DNA of 64,000 nt from Brevibacillus gelatini. GTDB taxonomy: Bacteria > Bacillota > Bacilli > Brevibacillales > Brevibacillaceae. A program made the translations under genes and the position numbers. Positions 35,703 through 44,075 of this stretch are shown here, piece by piece. A model generated the notes under the pieces. That model was not told the DNA's origin. It saw nothing but the letters and a program-made list of their open reading frames with translations, and did not search any database. The stretch covers positions 186,001 to 250,000 of the forward strand of contig NZ_RHHS01000027.1 of NCBI RefSeq assembly GCF_003710935.1, in the 5' to 3' direction. Each line of letters starts with the position of its first letter. Within the stretch, counting starts at the first letter, position 1.

Positions 35703-37001
35703 ATGACTCAGCCTGTGCGCGTAGCTGTAGTGGGATTAGGGTTTGTTGGCTTGCCGCTTGCTCTTACCTATGCCATGAAGGGAGCAAACGTCGTCGGCGT
35801 TGACGCCTTGCCTCACGTCGTGGATGAAATTAATGCGGCCCATTCCCACCATTTGGAGTCCTATCAGGGGAAAACCTTGCCGGAGATTCTCAAGGAACAA
35901 ATTGAAGCAAAGCGTTTCCGTGCGACAACCTCCTACGAGGAAGCAGCTGCGGAAGTCGATCATTATATTGTGACGGTCGGTTTGCCGGTGCATAACGGCG
36001 ACCCGGATCTCGGACCATTGAAAAGCTGTGCCCAATCGCTCGGCAGCGTGCTGAAAAAGGGCGATACAGTCATGATTCGCAGTACCGTGATTCCAGGAAC
36101 TACAGAAGAAGTGCTGAAGCCGATTCTTGAAGAAGTGAGCGGCCTTGTCGCGGGCGTTGATTTTTACTTGACGTACTGCTCCGAACGGATTGCCGAAGGA
36201 CGGGCTTTTGAAGAGTTCATCCACATGCCGCTCGTGCTTGGCGGCATCAATGAGCAAAGCGCTGCGAAAGGAAAAGAGCTGCTTTCCTTCATCAGCGAAA
36301 CAGACATTACCATCTCGGACATCCGCGTTGTCGAAACCGCCAAAGTTATCGAAAACATTCAGCGCGACGTCAATATCGCAATGGTGCAAGAGTTTGCCCG
36401 CTTCTCCGAGGCGTTCGGAATCGACACGTTCGAGCTGATTAAAGTTGCCAACACGCACAAGCGCGTGAACCTGTTGACGCCTGGTCCTGGCGTTGGCGGC
36501 TTCTGCCTGCCGAACGCCCTGTATTATCTGCAGCCAAAAGCACGCGAGTTGGGCGTGTCGTTGCCGATCTTGCAGCAGGCGCGCATGACCAACGACGCTG
36601 TGCCGGAAGTGCTGATCGGCATGCTGGAAAAAGCGTTGCAGGAAAAAGGCAAGACGCTCGCAGACAGCCGTGTAGCCGTATTGGGCCTCGCGATGAAGGA
36701 CTTCTCCAACGACGACCGCGTCAGCCCTGTGCACGACATCATCAGACTGCTGCTCGCCAAGGGCGTCGAGGTGCGCTCGTATGATCCGGCAGTACCGACT
36801 GCTTACGAACACAAAAAAGACAGCCTGGAGGAAGCCGTTCGCGGTGCCGACGCCCTCATTTTGACCGCGGTGCAAAAACAGTTTGCAGAGGTAAACTGGG
36901 ATGACGTAGCCGCACAAATGGCGGACTCCGCGATTTTGTTCGATACGAAAAACCGCATCCCGCGCGACTCGGTCAGCAAGGCTACTGTCGTGCGCATTTG
37001 A
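35703..37001 (+). CDS. Nucleotide-sugar dehydrogenase, UDP-ManNAc dehydrogenase-like (WecC family)
   Basis: 432 residues, three UDP-sugar dehydrogenase domains: N-terminal Rossmann VAVVGLGFVGLPLALTYA, central STVIPGTTEEV, SERIAEGRAFEEF and ETAKVIENIQRDVNIAMVQEFA (WecC-like), and the C-terminal UDP-binding domain VAVLGLAMKDFSNDDRVSP. The catalytic cysteine is C268 in PGPGVGGFCLPNA. WecC enzymes usually have GGHC, so F267 replaces the common histidine. The product would be a uronic acid such as UDP-ManNAcA for wall or capsular polysaccharide, which fits the polysaccharide genes downstream. ATG 35703 follows AGAGGAGATA. The substrate is inference. Confidence 0.85.
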   Translation: MTQPVRVAVVGLGFVGLPLALTYAMKGANVVGVDALPHVVDEINAAHSHHLESYQGKTLPEILKEQIEAKRFRATTSYEEAAAEVDHYIVTVGLPVHNGDPDLGPLKSCAQSLGSVLKKGDTVMIRSTVIPGTTEEVLKPILEEVSGLVAGVDFYLTYCSERIAEGRAFEEFIHMPLVLGGINEQSAAKGKELLSFISETDITISDIRVVETAKVIENIQRDVNIAMVQEFARFSEAFGIDTFELIKVANTHKRVNLLTPGPGVGGFCLPNALYYLQPKARELGVSLPILQQARMTNDAVPEVLIGMLEKALQEKGKTLADSRVAVLGLAMKDFSNDDRVSPVHDIIRLLLAKGVEVRSYDPAVPTAYEHKKDSLEEAVRGADALILTAVQKQFAEVNWDDVAAQMADSAILFDTKNRIPRDSVSKATVVRI

Positions 37002-37149
37002 TGAAGCCCGGCCTTTTTTTCGTCTGGCAGCGCCATTTTTACCGCAACCTGTTTTTGGATGTATAACCCGTTTCGTTTCTGGCAATAGTAACCGGGTAAG
37101 GATCATCACATTTCAATGTCATGTAAGGGATACATGCTAGGAGGCAAAA

Positions 37150-37350
37150 ATGGAACGTGGTAGAGTAAAATGGTTCAACAGCGAAAAAGGCTTCGGTTTT
37201 ATCGAGCGGGATGGTGCGGATGATGTGTTCGTCCACTTTTCCGCGATTCAGGAAGAAGGGTACAAATCCCTGGAGGAAGGCCAAGAGGTCGAGTTTGAAG
37301 TGGAAAACGGCCAACGCGGCCCACAGGCGACAAACGTTCGCAAACTGTAA
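37150..37350 (+). CDS. Cold-shock protein (CSD)
   Basis: 66 residues. [31 protein letters not shown] carries both RNA-binding motifs RNP1 (KGFGFIE) and RNP2 (VFVHF), followed by [23 protein letters not shown]. It is a single-stranded nucleic-acid chaperone. The ATG follows TAGGAGGC. Monocistronic, with a terminator close behind. Acidic insertions ([17 protein letters not shown]) are within family variation. Confidence 0.95.
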   Translation: MERGRVKWFNSEKGFGFIERDGADDVFVHFSAIQEEGYKSLEEGQEVEFEVENGQRGPQATNVRKL

Positions 37351-37366
37351 AAGCCAAAAACGACGG

Positions 37367-37394
37367 ACAGGCCCATTTGATGGGTCTGTTTTTT
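37367..37394 (+). terminator. Terminator of the cold-shock gene
   Basis: ACAGGCCCAT (37367-37376) pairs with ATGGGTCTGT (37380-37389), three-base loop, then TTTTTT. Confidence 0.9.
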
Positions 37395-37508
37395 CATTTA
37401 GCGCATTCGCCTTTTTGCGCGAGGTGGCACCATTTGTCCAACACGCTTTGTCCGTTCGCTGCATTCCTATATAGTAGACTCTATGATGCAAAAAGGAATG
37501 AACAGCTC

Positions 37509-38123
37509 ATGCGTCGTTCAAAAGACAAATTGACCGTGATTTATCAGAAAGGCAAAAAACGAATGGTTGTAAGAACCACTCTTAACGACAGCAGAAGAGT
37601 TGTCGTTGTGCTCAATGCCCAGTTTACGAATGCGCCCAATACAACGCAAATTGCAAGTGGTGCAGGACGAAGCAGTGCAGCGGGAAATAATGCTGCCATC
37701 GCTTCTGCCAACACGAAGCAGCAGCAAAGCGTAGGGGCAGGGGGAAAAGCAAAAAACAGCGGAATAACTGGAGGACAAAGGGAGTGGCGAGGGAAGCTCA
37801 GAGAGGCAAGAAATGGACAAGAAGCCGTAGTGGTTATCAATGACCAGATTGTCAAGCTGGGCAGACGCCACGCGGATGCATCGGCGACACAGGTAGCGGG
37901 CGGCGGCGGAACCTACAGCACGGGTGGCACCAATGCCGCGATTGAGAGCAGCAATACGAAGCAGCAGCACGCCGTTGGCGGCGGGCCGGGCTCTCGGGCG
38001 TCAAACAGCGGCATGGGCAACAGGCAAAAGAAGCGGGCGAAAGCAAAAGAAAAGCTGCGGGCAGCGGCGAAACGAAAACGGCGGTTGCGGACGAGAAAAG
38101 GAAGAAAGAGAAAAAGCTCCTAA
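37509..38123 (+). CDS. Uncharacterised basic protein with an internal duplication
   Basis: 204 residues. Two copies of a unit of about 75 residues are visible: residues 30-100 and 104-187. Each has a hydrophobic strand (VVVVLNAQ / AVVVINDQ), TQ[IV]A-G-GG, the core NAAIASANTKQQQSVG (61-76) or NAAIESSNTKQQHAVG (142-157), a Gly-rich turn, NSG and a basic helix (REWRGKLREAR / KKRAKAKEKLRAA). The tail (185-204) is almost wholly Arg/Lys. No signal peptide or known domain. The small residues, Q/N content and extreme charge would suit a nucleic-acid-binding or spore-layer protein, but that is a guess. ATG 37509 has AAGGA 11 bases upstream. Confidence 0.7.
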   Translation: MRRSKDKLTVIYQKGKKRMVVRTTLNDSRRVVVVLNAQFTNAPNTTQIASGAGRSSAAGNNAAIASANTKQQQSVGAGGKAKNSGITGGQREWRGKLREARNGQEAVVVINDQIVKLGRRHADASATQVAGGGGTYSTGGTNAAIESSNTKQQHAVGGGPGSRASNSGMGNRQKKRAKAKEKLRAAAKRKRRLRTRKGRKRKSS

Positions 38124-38130
38124 TAGAGCG

Positions 38131-38160
38131 AAAAAGGCACGGCGCTTGGCCATGCCTTTT
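38131..38160. terminator. Bidirectional terminator between the duplicated basic protein and dppA
   Basis: AAAAAGGCA and TGCCTTTT flank a GC-rich loop; A- and T-tracts on both sides serve the two converging genes. Confidence 0.7.
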
Positions 38161-38187
38161 CCTATTTGCGAGAACCTTGTGCGCGTC

Positions 38188-39015
38188 CTAGAAAAACTCC
38201 GCTCCGGAAGCGAGATTCAGCATCGCCCGCATCGTTTTGTACATGTCCTTGGGATCGGCGGTGCTGTAAGAAACGGTGTTTGTCGCTGTTTCATAGCGGG
38301 TGCCGGGGACGATTGCCGCCATTTCAGCCTGTCCGGCGTGGGAAAATTCCATCGCCACTTCAAGCGGGCTACCGTTTTGAAACGGAGCGATGGCAGATAC
38401 GTTGCCAAGAGCGAGCTTCGTCTGCTCCTGCAAGGCCGCGGTCGCTTCCTCGCGCGACAGGCATATGGCGGCTGTGCGCGACACCGCTTCCTTGACAATC
38501 GCTGTGTGGATGCCAGGTATCAGTTCGCGCGCTTCCTGGGCAATAAGGTTGTCGCCGGAAACCATGATGACCGGAACGTTGTACAGGCCGGCGATTGCCG
38601 CGTTAAAGCCGAATTCTCCCACGACCCGGCCGTTGATGTACATGTTGCGGACGACACCGGACATGGTGTGGCTGAGCACGCCCGGAACTCCTTGGCGGGT
38701 ATGGTAGCCGATAAACATGGCGGCATCGAAGCTCTCATCCAGTCCCTGCATCATCGAGCAATCGCGAGGCGAGCCAGCGAGCAGCCGCGCTTTCGGATGC
38801 AGCTTTTCCCACAAAATGTTGTTCATCGTATTGTGGCTGTCCGCGACGATGATCTCTGTCGCGCCACTGGCAAGCGCTGCTTCGATCACAGCGTTGGCGT
38901 CGTCGGTCATGAACTGGCGGCCGCGCTGGTAGTTCACACCCGAATCAGGATTGATGTAGCTGGTGTCGACGATGCCGGAGATGCCTTCCATGTCTACCGA
39001 GAGAAAAAGTTTCAT
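38188..39015 (-). CDS. dppA: D-aminopeptidase DppA (M55 family)
   Basis: 275 residues. Zinc metallopeptidase releasing D-amino acids from peptides such as D-Ala-D-Ala-containing wall fragments. Family motifs: the metal-binding SVDMEGISGI at the start, IIVADSHNTMNNI, MFIGYHTRQGVPGVLSHTMSG and GEFGFNAAIAGLYNVPVIMVSGD. ATG at 39015 is preceded by AAAGGATGA at good spacing; an ATG at 39027 sits inside that ribosome site. It is not next to a dipeptide ABC transporter here, unlike the B. subtilis dpp operon. Confidence 0.9.
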   Translation of the reverse strand: MKLFLSVDMEGISGIVDTSYINPDSGVNYQRGRQFMTDDANAVIEAALASGATEIIVADSHNTMNNILWEKLHPKARLLAGSPRDCSMMQGLDESFDAAMFIGYHTRQGVPGVLSHTMSGVVRNMYINGRVVGEFGFNAAIAGLYNVPVIMVSGDNLIAQEARELIPGIHTAIVKEAVSRTAAICLSREEATAALQEQTKLALGNVSAIAPFQNGSPLEVAMEFSHAGQAEMAAIVPGTRYETATNTVSYSTADPKDMYKTMRAMLNLASGAEFF

Positions 39016-39140
39016 GTGTCGTGTCATCCTTTCACGTGCGATTCATAATCGTTCCAGTTCTATGTAACCAGATTGTCCCTTTCGTGGCAACCGCAAATTA
39101 ACAGATTCTTCAAACATTTTATCGCGTGAAAAGGGCAGCG

Positions 39141-39182
39141 AAAAAAGCACGAGCAGCGTCTTTCGGACAGCCAATCGTGCTT
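39141..39182 (-). terminator. Terminator of the GT4 gene
   Basis: Minus strand AAGCACGA (39182-39175) pairs with TCGTGCTT (39152-39145), then TTTT. It begins 4 bases after the stop. Confidence 0.75.
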
Positions 39183-39185
39183 CGC

Positions 39186-40319
39186 TCACTGCAACAGCTT
39201 GCGATACAGACTCAAAATTTGAGCGGTCATTTGCCGGATCGTGAAAGTGGCTTCCACTTTTTCCAGGGCGTTTTGCACCAGCGTCTCCCGCAGCTGCGGG
39301 GAAGTCCAGAGCTGTTCCATTGCCTGAGCCAGTGCCGCCGGATCGTTCGGCTCAACGAGCAGCCCGGTGCGTTCATGGTAGACAAATTCCTTCACACCGC
39401 CCACGTTGCTCGCGATGACCGGAACTTTGGAGGACATGGCTTCGATAAGCGTGTAGCCCAGCCCTTCGTACAGGGAAGAGTGAACAAAACCGTCAATGGC
39501 ATGCAGACAAGCGGGGATGTCCTGGCGAAACCCGGCAAAACGGACGCGATCTGCCAGTCCCAGCTCCTGTACTTTTGCCTCCAGCGCCGGACGTTCCGAA
39601 CCGTCGCCGACCAGGACGAGATAAGGTGCGTCTTTTTTGCCCTGCACCAGCGCGTGAAAGGCATCGAGCAGGATCGGCAAGCCTTTGACCGGAACGAATC
39701 GCGCTACGGTTCCGAACAAAAAGGCGTCCTGCGGCACGTTCCACTCTGCACGAAAACGGCTGCGGTCGCTCTCGCGAAGCTGCTCCTGCTGGTAGCAGGA
39801 CAAATCCATTCCATTGTAAATCACGCTGATCGCAGAAGGTTTCACGCCCTGCTCGCGCAAGACATCGGCAATGGCACCGCTGATGGCGACGTAGTGCCGA
39901 TTCCAGTGGCGGGTGCTTCGCTCCATCAAGCTGACGATTGCGTAGGCCAGTGCGCCTGCGTAATCGTAGCGCAGCGAGCTGTGTACGGTCGTTACAAGAG
40001 GCACCTTCATGCCGAGCGCAGCCAGCCGGGAAAAAAAGTTGGCCTTGATCCCGTGCGTATGGATGATCGTTGGCCCAAAAGCGAGGAACGTGCGCCGCAA
40101 AGCTTGCAGCAGACGAATGTCGAATCGGCCGAACTGGTTCAACGCCATCACCTTGATGCCGGCAGCCCGGAGCTTTTCGGCAAAGAGCGCATCGTAGAAG
40201 CAGACGACCGCGACGTCCACTTCTGCCTCAGGAAAAGTCGTAACCAGATTGAGAATATGTTGTTCCGCACCGCCAAATTCCCCCCCGCCAATCACGTGGA
40301 GGACGCGTAGTTTGCTCAT
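39186..40319 (-). CDS. GT4-family glycosyltransferase
   Basis: 377 residues, GT-B fold. The N-terminal domain starts LRVLHVIGGGEFGGAEQHILNL, the acceptor side, with IIHTHGIKANFFSRLA. The C-terminal donor domain has GTVARFVPVKGLPILLDAFHAL, LVGDGSERPALEAKVQELGLADRVRFAGF and the EX7E-type motif SSLYEGLGYTLIEAMSSKVPVIASNVGGVKE. It transfers a sugar from a nucleotide donor to a lipid-linked or polymer acceptor at the cytoplasmic face. Divergent from another glycosyltransferase at 40552, in the polysaccharide region. Confidence 0.88.
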   Translation of the reverse strand: MSKLRVLHVIGGGEFGGAEQHILNLVTTFPEAEVDVAVVCFYDALFAEKLRAAGIKVMALNQFGRFDIRLLQALRRTFLAFGPTIIHTHGIKANFFSRLAALGMKVPLVTTVHSSLRYDYAGALAYAIVSLMERSTRHWNRHYVAISGAIADVLREQGVKPSAISVIYNGMDLSCYQQEQLRESDRSRFRAEWNVPQDAFLFGTVARFVPVKGLPILLDAFHALVQGKKDAPYLVLVGDGSERPALEAKVQELGLADRVRFAGFRQDIPACLHAIDGFVHSSLYEGLGYTLIEAMSSKVPVIASNVGGVKEFVYHERTGLLVEPNDPAALAQAMEQLWTSPQLRETLVQNALEKVEATFTIRQMTAQILSLYRKLLQ

Positions 40320-40394
40320 GTAAATTCACCCGGATCTTATTCAAGAAAACCCCTGTCGAGGCTTGTTCATGGAGGAGCAATTGTTTTTCAAAAA

Positions 40395-40438
40395 GAAAAA
40401 AAGGATGCCGCAGCATTGGGAGTGCTGCAAGCCTTCCA
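40395..40438 (-). promoter_or_regulatory. Terminator-like hairpin in the leader of the GT4 gene
   Basis: On the minus strand GGAAGGC...GCAGCAC then GCTGCGGCATCC form an imperfect hairpin followed by TTTTTTTC, about 75 bases upstream of the glycosyltransferase start. No other minus-strand gene lies upstream, so it could be an attenuator in the leader. Confidence 0.35.
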
Positions 40439-40551
40439 TGCGTAAACAAAACCATTCTCACTATAGCAGATGGCCGATAGATTCGCAATAAGACAGCACT
40501 TGTGGTATCGTGTAGAATGGAAAACGTAAAAACGAGAAGGACGGTTACAAG

Positions 40552-41913
40552 ATGAAAGCGCACAACGTGTTAATCATATGCTACATATTTCCGCCCATCG
40601 GCGGCGGCGGTGTTCCCCGACCGTTGAAAATGGCCAAATATTTGGGGGAGTTCGGTTGGAACGTCCACGTGCTGACCGTCGATCCGACCTATCACGCCAC
40701 GCTCGATCCTTCGCTTCTGGCGCAGCTTCCAGGCGAGGTGAAGATTCATCGGGCAAAAGAGTGGCAACTGCTGCCGGGGAGAGGACAAACCGCAGCTTCT
40801 GGCGCAGGCTCGACTGCTCAAGCGAGCGCAGCCCCGCGTGTCTCGTGGAAGCAGCGGGTGAAAAAGCAGGTCGTGAACGTCTTGAAAAAGGTCAAGCCGT
40901 ACTTGTTGATCCCGGACGACCAAATCCTTTGGTTACCCAATGCGCTCAAGCTCGGCCGGGAAATCATGCGCCGGGAAAAGATCGACGTGATTTTTTCCAC
41001 CTCGGGACCTGTTACCAACCATTTGATTGCCGAAAAGCTCGCAGACGAGTTCGGCTGCAAATGGGTGGCGGATTTCCGCGATCCGTGGACGCAAAACATG
41101 CACACCTCTGGCATTGCCTGGCGCGAACAGCTGGAAGAGCGGATGGAAGCGCGGGTGATGGCCAAAGCCGATGCGATTACGACCGTCACCGCCACCTTTG
41201 CGAAAAACTTCCGGGAGAAGCATCAGGAGCGGATCAAGCGGCTGGAGCTGATTTACAACGGCTTCGACCAGGCCGACTTTCAGGAGCTTGTGCCAAGTCA
41301 TGCGGCGCCGGGAAAATTCCATGCGGTCTACGCGGGCATTTTGTATCAAAAGCGCAATCCGCGGCTGTTGCTGCGAGCAATCCGCGAGCTGATCGACGAG
41401 GGGCAGGTGGACAGGCAAGACGTGCTGCTCAGCTTCGCAGGTGTGTTTGACTATCCCGGCTATTCGGAAAACCGGGACTGCGTGGAAGCGCTGGGGCTTG
41501 CTGACATTGTTCGCGTATTGGGCAACCTGCCGCACAAGGAAGCGCTCGGCTTGATGAAAGCAGCCGATGCCCTGCTGCTCATCGGCGACGTTTCCGCTGA
41601 CGCAGGGGCGTACATTCCAGGCAAACTGTACGAATACATGGGGATCGGCAACCCGATTCTCGCCCTGAACAAAGCCGGGGAAGCGACAGAGATTATCGAA
41701 ACCTTCCGTCTGGGCCAGGTGGCTGATCCGGAAAACAAGGATGCGATCAAGCAGGCGTACTTGCAGCTGTATTGCGAATGGAAAGAGAGCAGCGGGAAGG
41801 CGGGCAGCGGCGAGACGCGCGGGGCCGATTTTGCGGAGCGCGTGAAGCCATACGAGCGCCGCGAGCAGGCGAGACAGCTTGCCGAACTGATGAACGAGCT
41901 GGTAAGCCGCTAA
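40552..41913 (+). CDS. Glycosyltransferase (GT4-like)
   Basis: 453 residues, GT-B fold. The N-terminal part (VLIICYIFPPIGGGGVPRPLKMAKYLGEFGWNVHVLT) is typical of wall-polysaccharide GT4-like enzymes. Middle: VIFSTSGPVTNHLIAEKLADEFGCKWVADFRDPWTQN. C-terminal donor domain: LELIYNGFD, FHAVYAGILYQKRNPRLLLRAI and YIPGKLYEYMGIGNPILAL. Residues 78-96 are a low-complexity Ala/Ser/Gly linker. It is a cytoplasmic or peripheral membrane enzyme; donor and acceptor are unknown. ATG 40552 follows GAAGGACGG. A terminator separates it from the MFS gene. Confidence 0.85.
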   Translation: MKAHNVLIICYIFPPIGGGGVPRPLKMAKYLGEFGWNVHVLTVDPTYHATLDPSLLAQLPGEVKIHRAKEWQLLPGRGQTAASGAGSTAQASAAPRVSWKQRVKKQVVNVLKKVKPYLLIPDDQILWLPNALKLGREIMRREKIDVIFSTSGPVTNHLIAEKLADEFGCKWVADFRDPWTQNMHTSGIAWREQLEERMEARVMAKADAITTVTATFAKNFREKHQERIKRLELIYNGFDQADFQELVPSHAAPGKFHAVYAGILYQKRNPRLLLRAIRELIDEGQVDRQDVLLSFAGVFDYPGYSENRDCVEALGLADIVRVLGNLPHKEALGLMKAADALLLIGDVSADAGAYIPGKLYEYMGIGNPILALNKAGEATEIIETFRLGQVADPENKDAIKQAYLQLYCEWKESSGKAGSGETRGADFAERVKPYERREQARQLAELMNELVSR

Positions 41914-41925
41914 AAAAGTGTACCA

Positions 41926-41962
41926 AGCCTCGAAGCGAAAAAAGCTGCGAGGCTATCTTTTA
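41926..41962 (+). terminator. Terminator after the glycosyltransferase gene
   Basis: AGCCTCG (41926-41932) pairs with CGAGGCT (41948-41954), then ATCTTTT. Confidence 0.75.
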
Positions 41963-41988
41963 TTCTTAGCAAAAAGATGGGGTGGAAC

Positions 41989-43146
41989 GTGAATACGGCC
42001 ATACTGAGCTTGCGGGCGTACAATTTCTTTTATTTTTCCTTGCTGTCCATTTTCATTTCGTTTTTGCCCGTCTATTTGACTTATCGCGGTGTCACGCCTG
42101 CGCAAATCGGTGTGCTGATCGGCGCAGGCTCGTTTATCGGCATTTTGTCCCAGCCGTTTTGGGGGATGGTGAGCGACCGCTACAAGACGATCAAGCGAAT
42201 CATCCTGTTGACCTTGGGCTTGTCCATCGCAGCAGGCATCCTGCTGTTTACCTCGACGTCGTTGCTTGTGCTGTTTCTTCTGGTCGGGGCCATGTATTTT
42301 TTCCTGTTGCCGACTGATCCGTTGACCGAGAGTCTCAACTACCGGATTGCCGAGCTGCACGGCACAAGCTTCGGCTCGATCCGCACGTTTGGCGCAGTCG
42401 GTTACGCGACGGCGTCGCTGTTCATCGGCTGGACGCTCGATCGGCTGGGGATGGGGCAGCTCGTCTGGCTGTTTGTCGGCTACGGCGTGTTTGCCTACGC
42501 GTGCGCGCTCGTGATGAAAGACGCGCCTGCCAGCAGCAAGTCGTTGTCCTGGCGGGAACTGAAGCAGTTTATCCTCTACCCGAAAACGCAGCGATTCTTT
42601 TTGCTCGTACTGATTGCGGCGACTCCGCACCGGACGAACGACAGCTTTCTCGGCGTCTATGTGCAGAGCCTGGGCGGCACGACGGGAGATGTCGGGCAAG
42701 CGTGGTTTTTGGCGGCGGTAAGCGAGGTTGCGTTTTTTGCGATCAGTGCCAAGCTGCTCGCCCGCTGGAGCGAGCTTAAGCTGATCATGCTCGCCTCGGC
42801 GCTGTATGCAATCCGCTATGTGCTTTGCGCAATCGCTCCTTCGGCGGAGTGGGTTGTCTATCTGCAATTGACGCAAGGCATCACGTTCGTCCTGTTTTAC
42901 ACAGCAACCATTCAGTATTTGTACAAAATCATCCCGGAAGAGTGGAAGGCGACAGGGCAAACAGTGCTGGCTGTGTTGTTTTTCGGCATTTCCGGCATTA
43001 TTGGTTCGCTCGTCGGCGGCTGGCTGTTCCAGCAAGGCGGCGGGGCGGCGCTCTACTGGGCAATGGGGATATGCTCCGCAGTCGCTTTCGTCTACTGCCT
43101 GATCCTGGCAAGACCCGGCAAAGCAGCAGACGGTCTTGGGCTGTAA
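41989..43146 (+). CDS. MFS transporter (12-TM, PPP/nucleoside-symporter-like)
   Basis: About 385 residues with twelve hydrophobic segments. The first loop VYLTYRGVTPAQIGVLIGAGSFIGILSQPFWGMVSDRYKTIKRI is the MFS signature of the subgroup annotated as PPP-family or MFS_1-like transporters. The substrate is unknown. The start is taken as GTG 41989 because GGGGTGG (41979-41985) precedes it; ATG 41977 would add four residues but lies within the ribosome site region. Terminators on both sides isolate it. Its place among polysaccharide genes could be incidental. Confidence 0.82.
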   Translation: MNTAILSLRAYNFFYFSLLSIFISFLPVYLTYRGVTPAQIGVLIGAGSFIGILSQPFWGMVSDRYKTIKRIILLTLGLSIAAGILLFTSTSLLVLFLLVGAMYFFLLPTDPLTESLNYRIAELHGTSFGSIRTFGAVGYATASLFIGWTLDRLGMGQLVWLFVGYGVFAYACALVMKDAPASSKSLSWRELKQFILYPKTQRFFLLVLIAATPHRTNDSFLGVYVQSLGGTTGDVGQAWFLAAVSEVAFFAISAKLLARWSELKLIMLASALYAIRYVLCAIAPSAEWVVYLQLTQGITFVLFYTATIQYLYKIIPEEWKATGQTVLAVLFFGISGIIGSLVGGWLFQQGGGAALYWAMGICSAVAFVYCLILARPGKAADGLGL

Positions 43147-43187
43147 GAAGAAGAAAGCGATACCTTGACGAAACGCAGAAAATAACA

Positions 43188-43226
43188 GAGCCTGCCGCGC
43201 ATTTACGCGCAGCAGGCTCATTTTTT
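43188..43226. terminator. Bidirectional terminator between the MFS gene and the lipoprotein operon
   Basis: GAGCCTGC and GCAGGCTC with inner GCGC/GCGC pairing; TTTTTTT follows on the plus strand, and the minus strand operon also ends here. Confidence 0.85.
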
Positions 43227-43256
43227 TATGGCCAGCGGCTGTAGCGAAGCCAGCCC

Positions 43257-44075
43257 CTAGTACAGCAAATATTTTTCCACTTCTTCCGGCTCTTTGATGT
43301 TGATGCCACCTGTGTCGCCGTACTTGTACAGGTTGAACTTCACCTGTTGGTCCATCGTCCCGGCTTCCGGCAGCGGCAAGATGATCCATGTCTCGTACTG
43401 GTGGATCAGGCGATCTTCCTTGCCGTACCAAAACGTCGCCTTGATCGTCGATTCTTTCAAAATATATTCGAGGTCGGGGCGGTCGCCGACCAGCTTTTTC
43501 AAAGGTTCAAACAACGGGCTTTGGCTGTCTTTCAGCCATTCTGCGCCAGTCATCTTCACCTGGAAGGGCACGCAGACGACGCCGATCACTTTTTCATCCG
43601 GCAATTGCACGGCCCGGTCCATGAACGGCAGCCAGTCCTCGAAGCCTTTCAGCACGTCAAATTCGAGCGGCTCGTCCGGGGCTGTTACCCAGTAATCATT
43701 TGTTCGGATGTAGCGCTTGTCGCCGATGCGGTAGTACGTATAAGGCTGTGCGGCGATCCGCGTACCGACGTTGTACCCTTTGTCAGTGAGGACGGCTCCG
43801 TCGAACATGCTGGTCGTCGTCCGGGCGAGGATGCGGTTAAGCACGTGGCCTCTGTACCAGAATGCCTGTGCTTCTTCTGCCGTTTTTCCTTTTTCCAGAG
43901 CGGTTTTCAGCCAATCGGCAGCCGATTCGGTTTGGGCCGTAGTCGGCGGCGCTGGCTGCGTATCAAAGTTGGTGGTGGCGAATGCCTTCGTGCCGGACTC
44001 ATACGTGCAGCCGCCGAGCAGGGATGCTGTGCAGACGGCAGCGAGCAGTGCCCATGCCTTTGTCAGTTTACGCAT
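43257..44075 (-). CDS. Putative lipoprotein of unknown function
   Basis: 272 residues. A lipoprotein signal peptide ends in SLLGGC (C23). The mature part starts with a Thr/Pro/Gln-rich linker, followed by segments that read as an antiparallel beta structure (YTYYRIGDKRYIRTNDYW, IKATFWYGKEDRLIHQYETWIILPLPE, VKFNLYKYGDTGGINIKEPEEVEKY). The last pattern resembles LolA/LppX-like lipoproteins that carry lipids, but no motif proves this. It overlaps the FG-GAP membrane protein gene by 8 bases and is the last gene of a three-gene operon, so it probably acts with that protein. Confidence 0.78.
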   Translation of the reverse strand: MRKLTKAWALLAAVCTASLLGGCTYESGTKAFATTNFDTQPAPPTTAQTESAADWLKTALEKGKTAEEAQAFWYRGHVLNRILARTTTSMFDGAVLTDKGYNVGTRIAAQPYTYYRIGDKRYIRTNDYWVTAPDEPLEFDVLKGFEDWLPFMDRAVQLPDEKVIGVVCVPFQVKMTGAEWLKDSQSPLFEPLKKLVGDRPDLEYILKESTIKATFWYGKEDRLIHQYETWIILPLPEAGTMDQQVKFNLYKYGDTGGINIKEPEEVEKYLLY

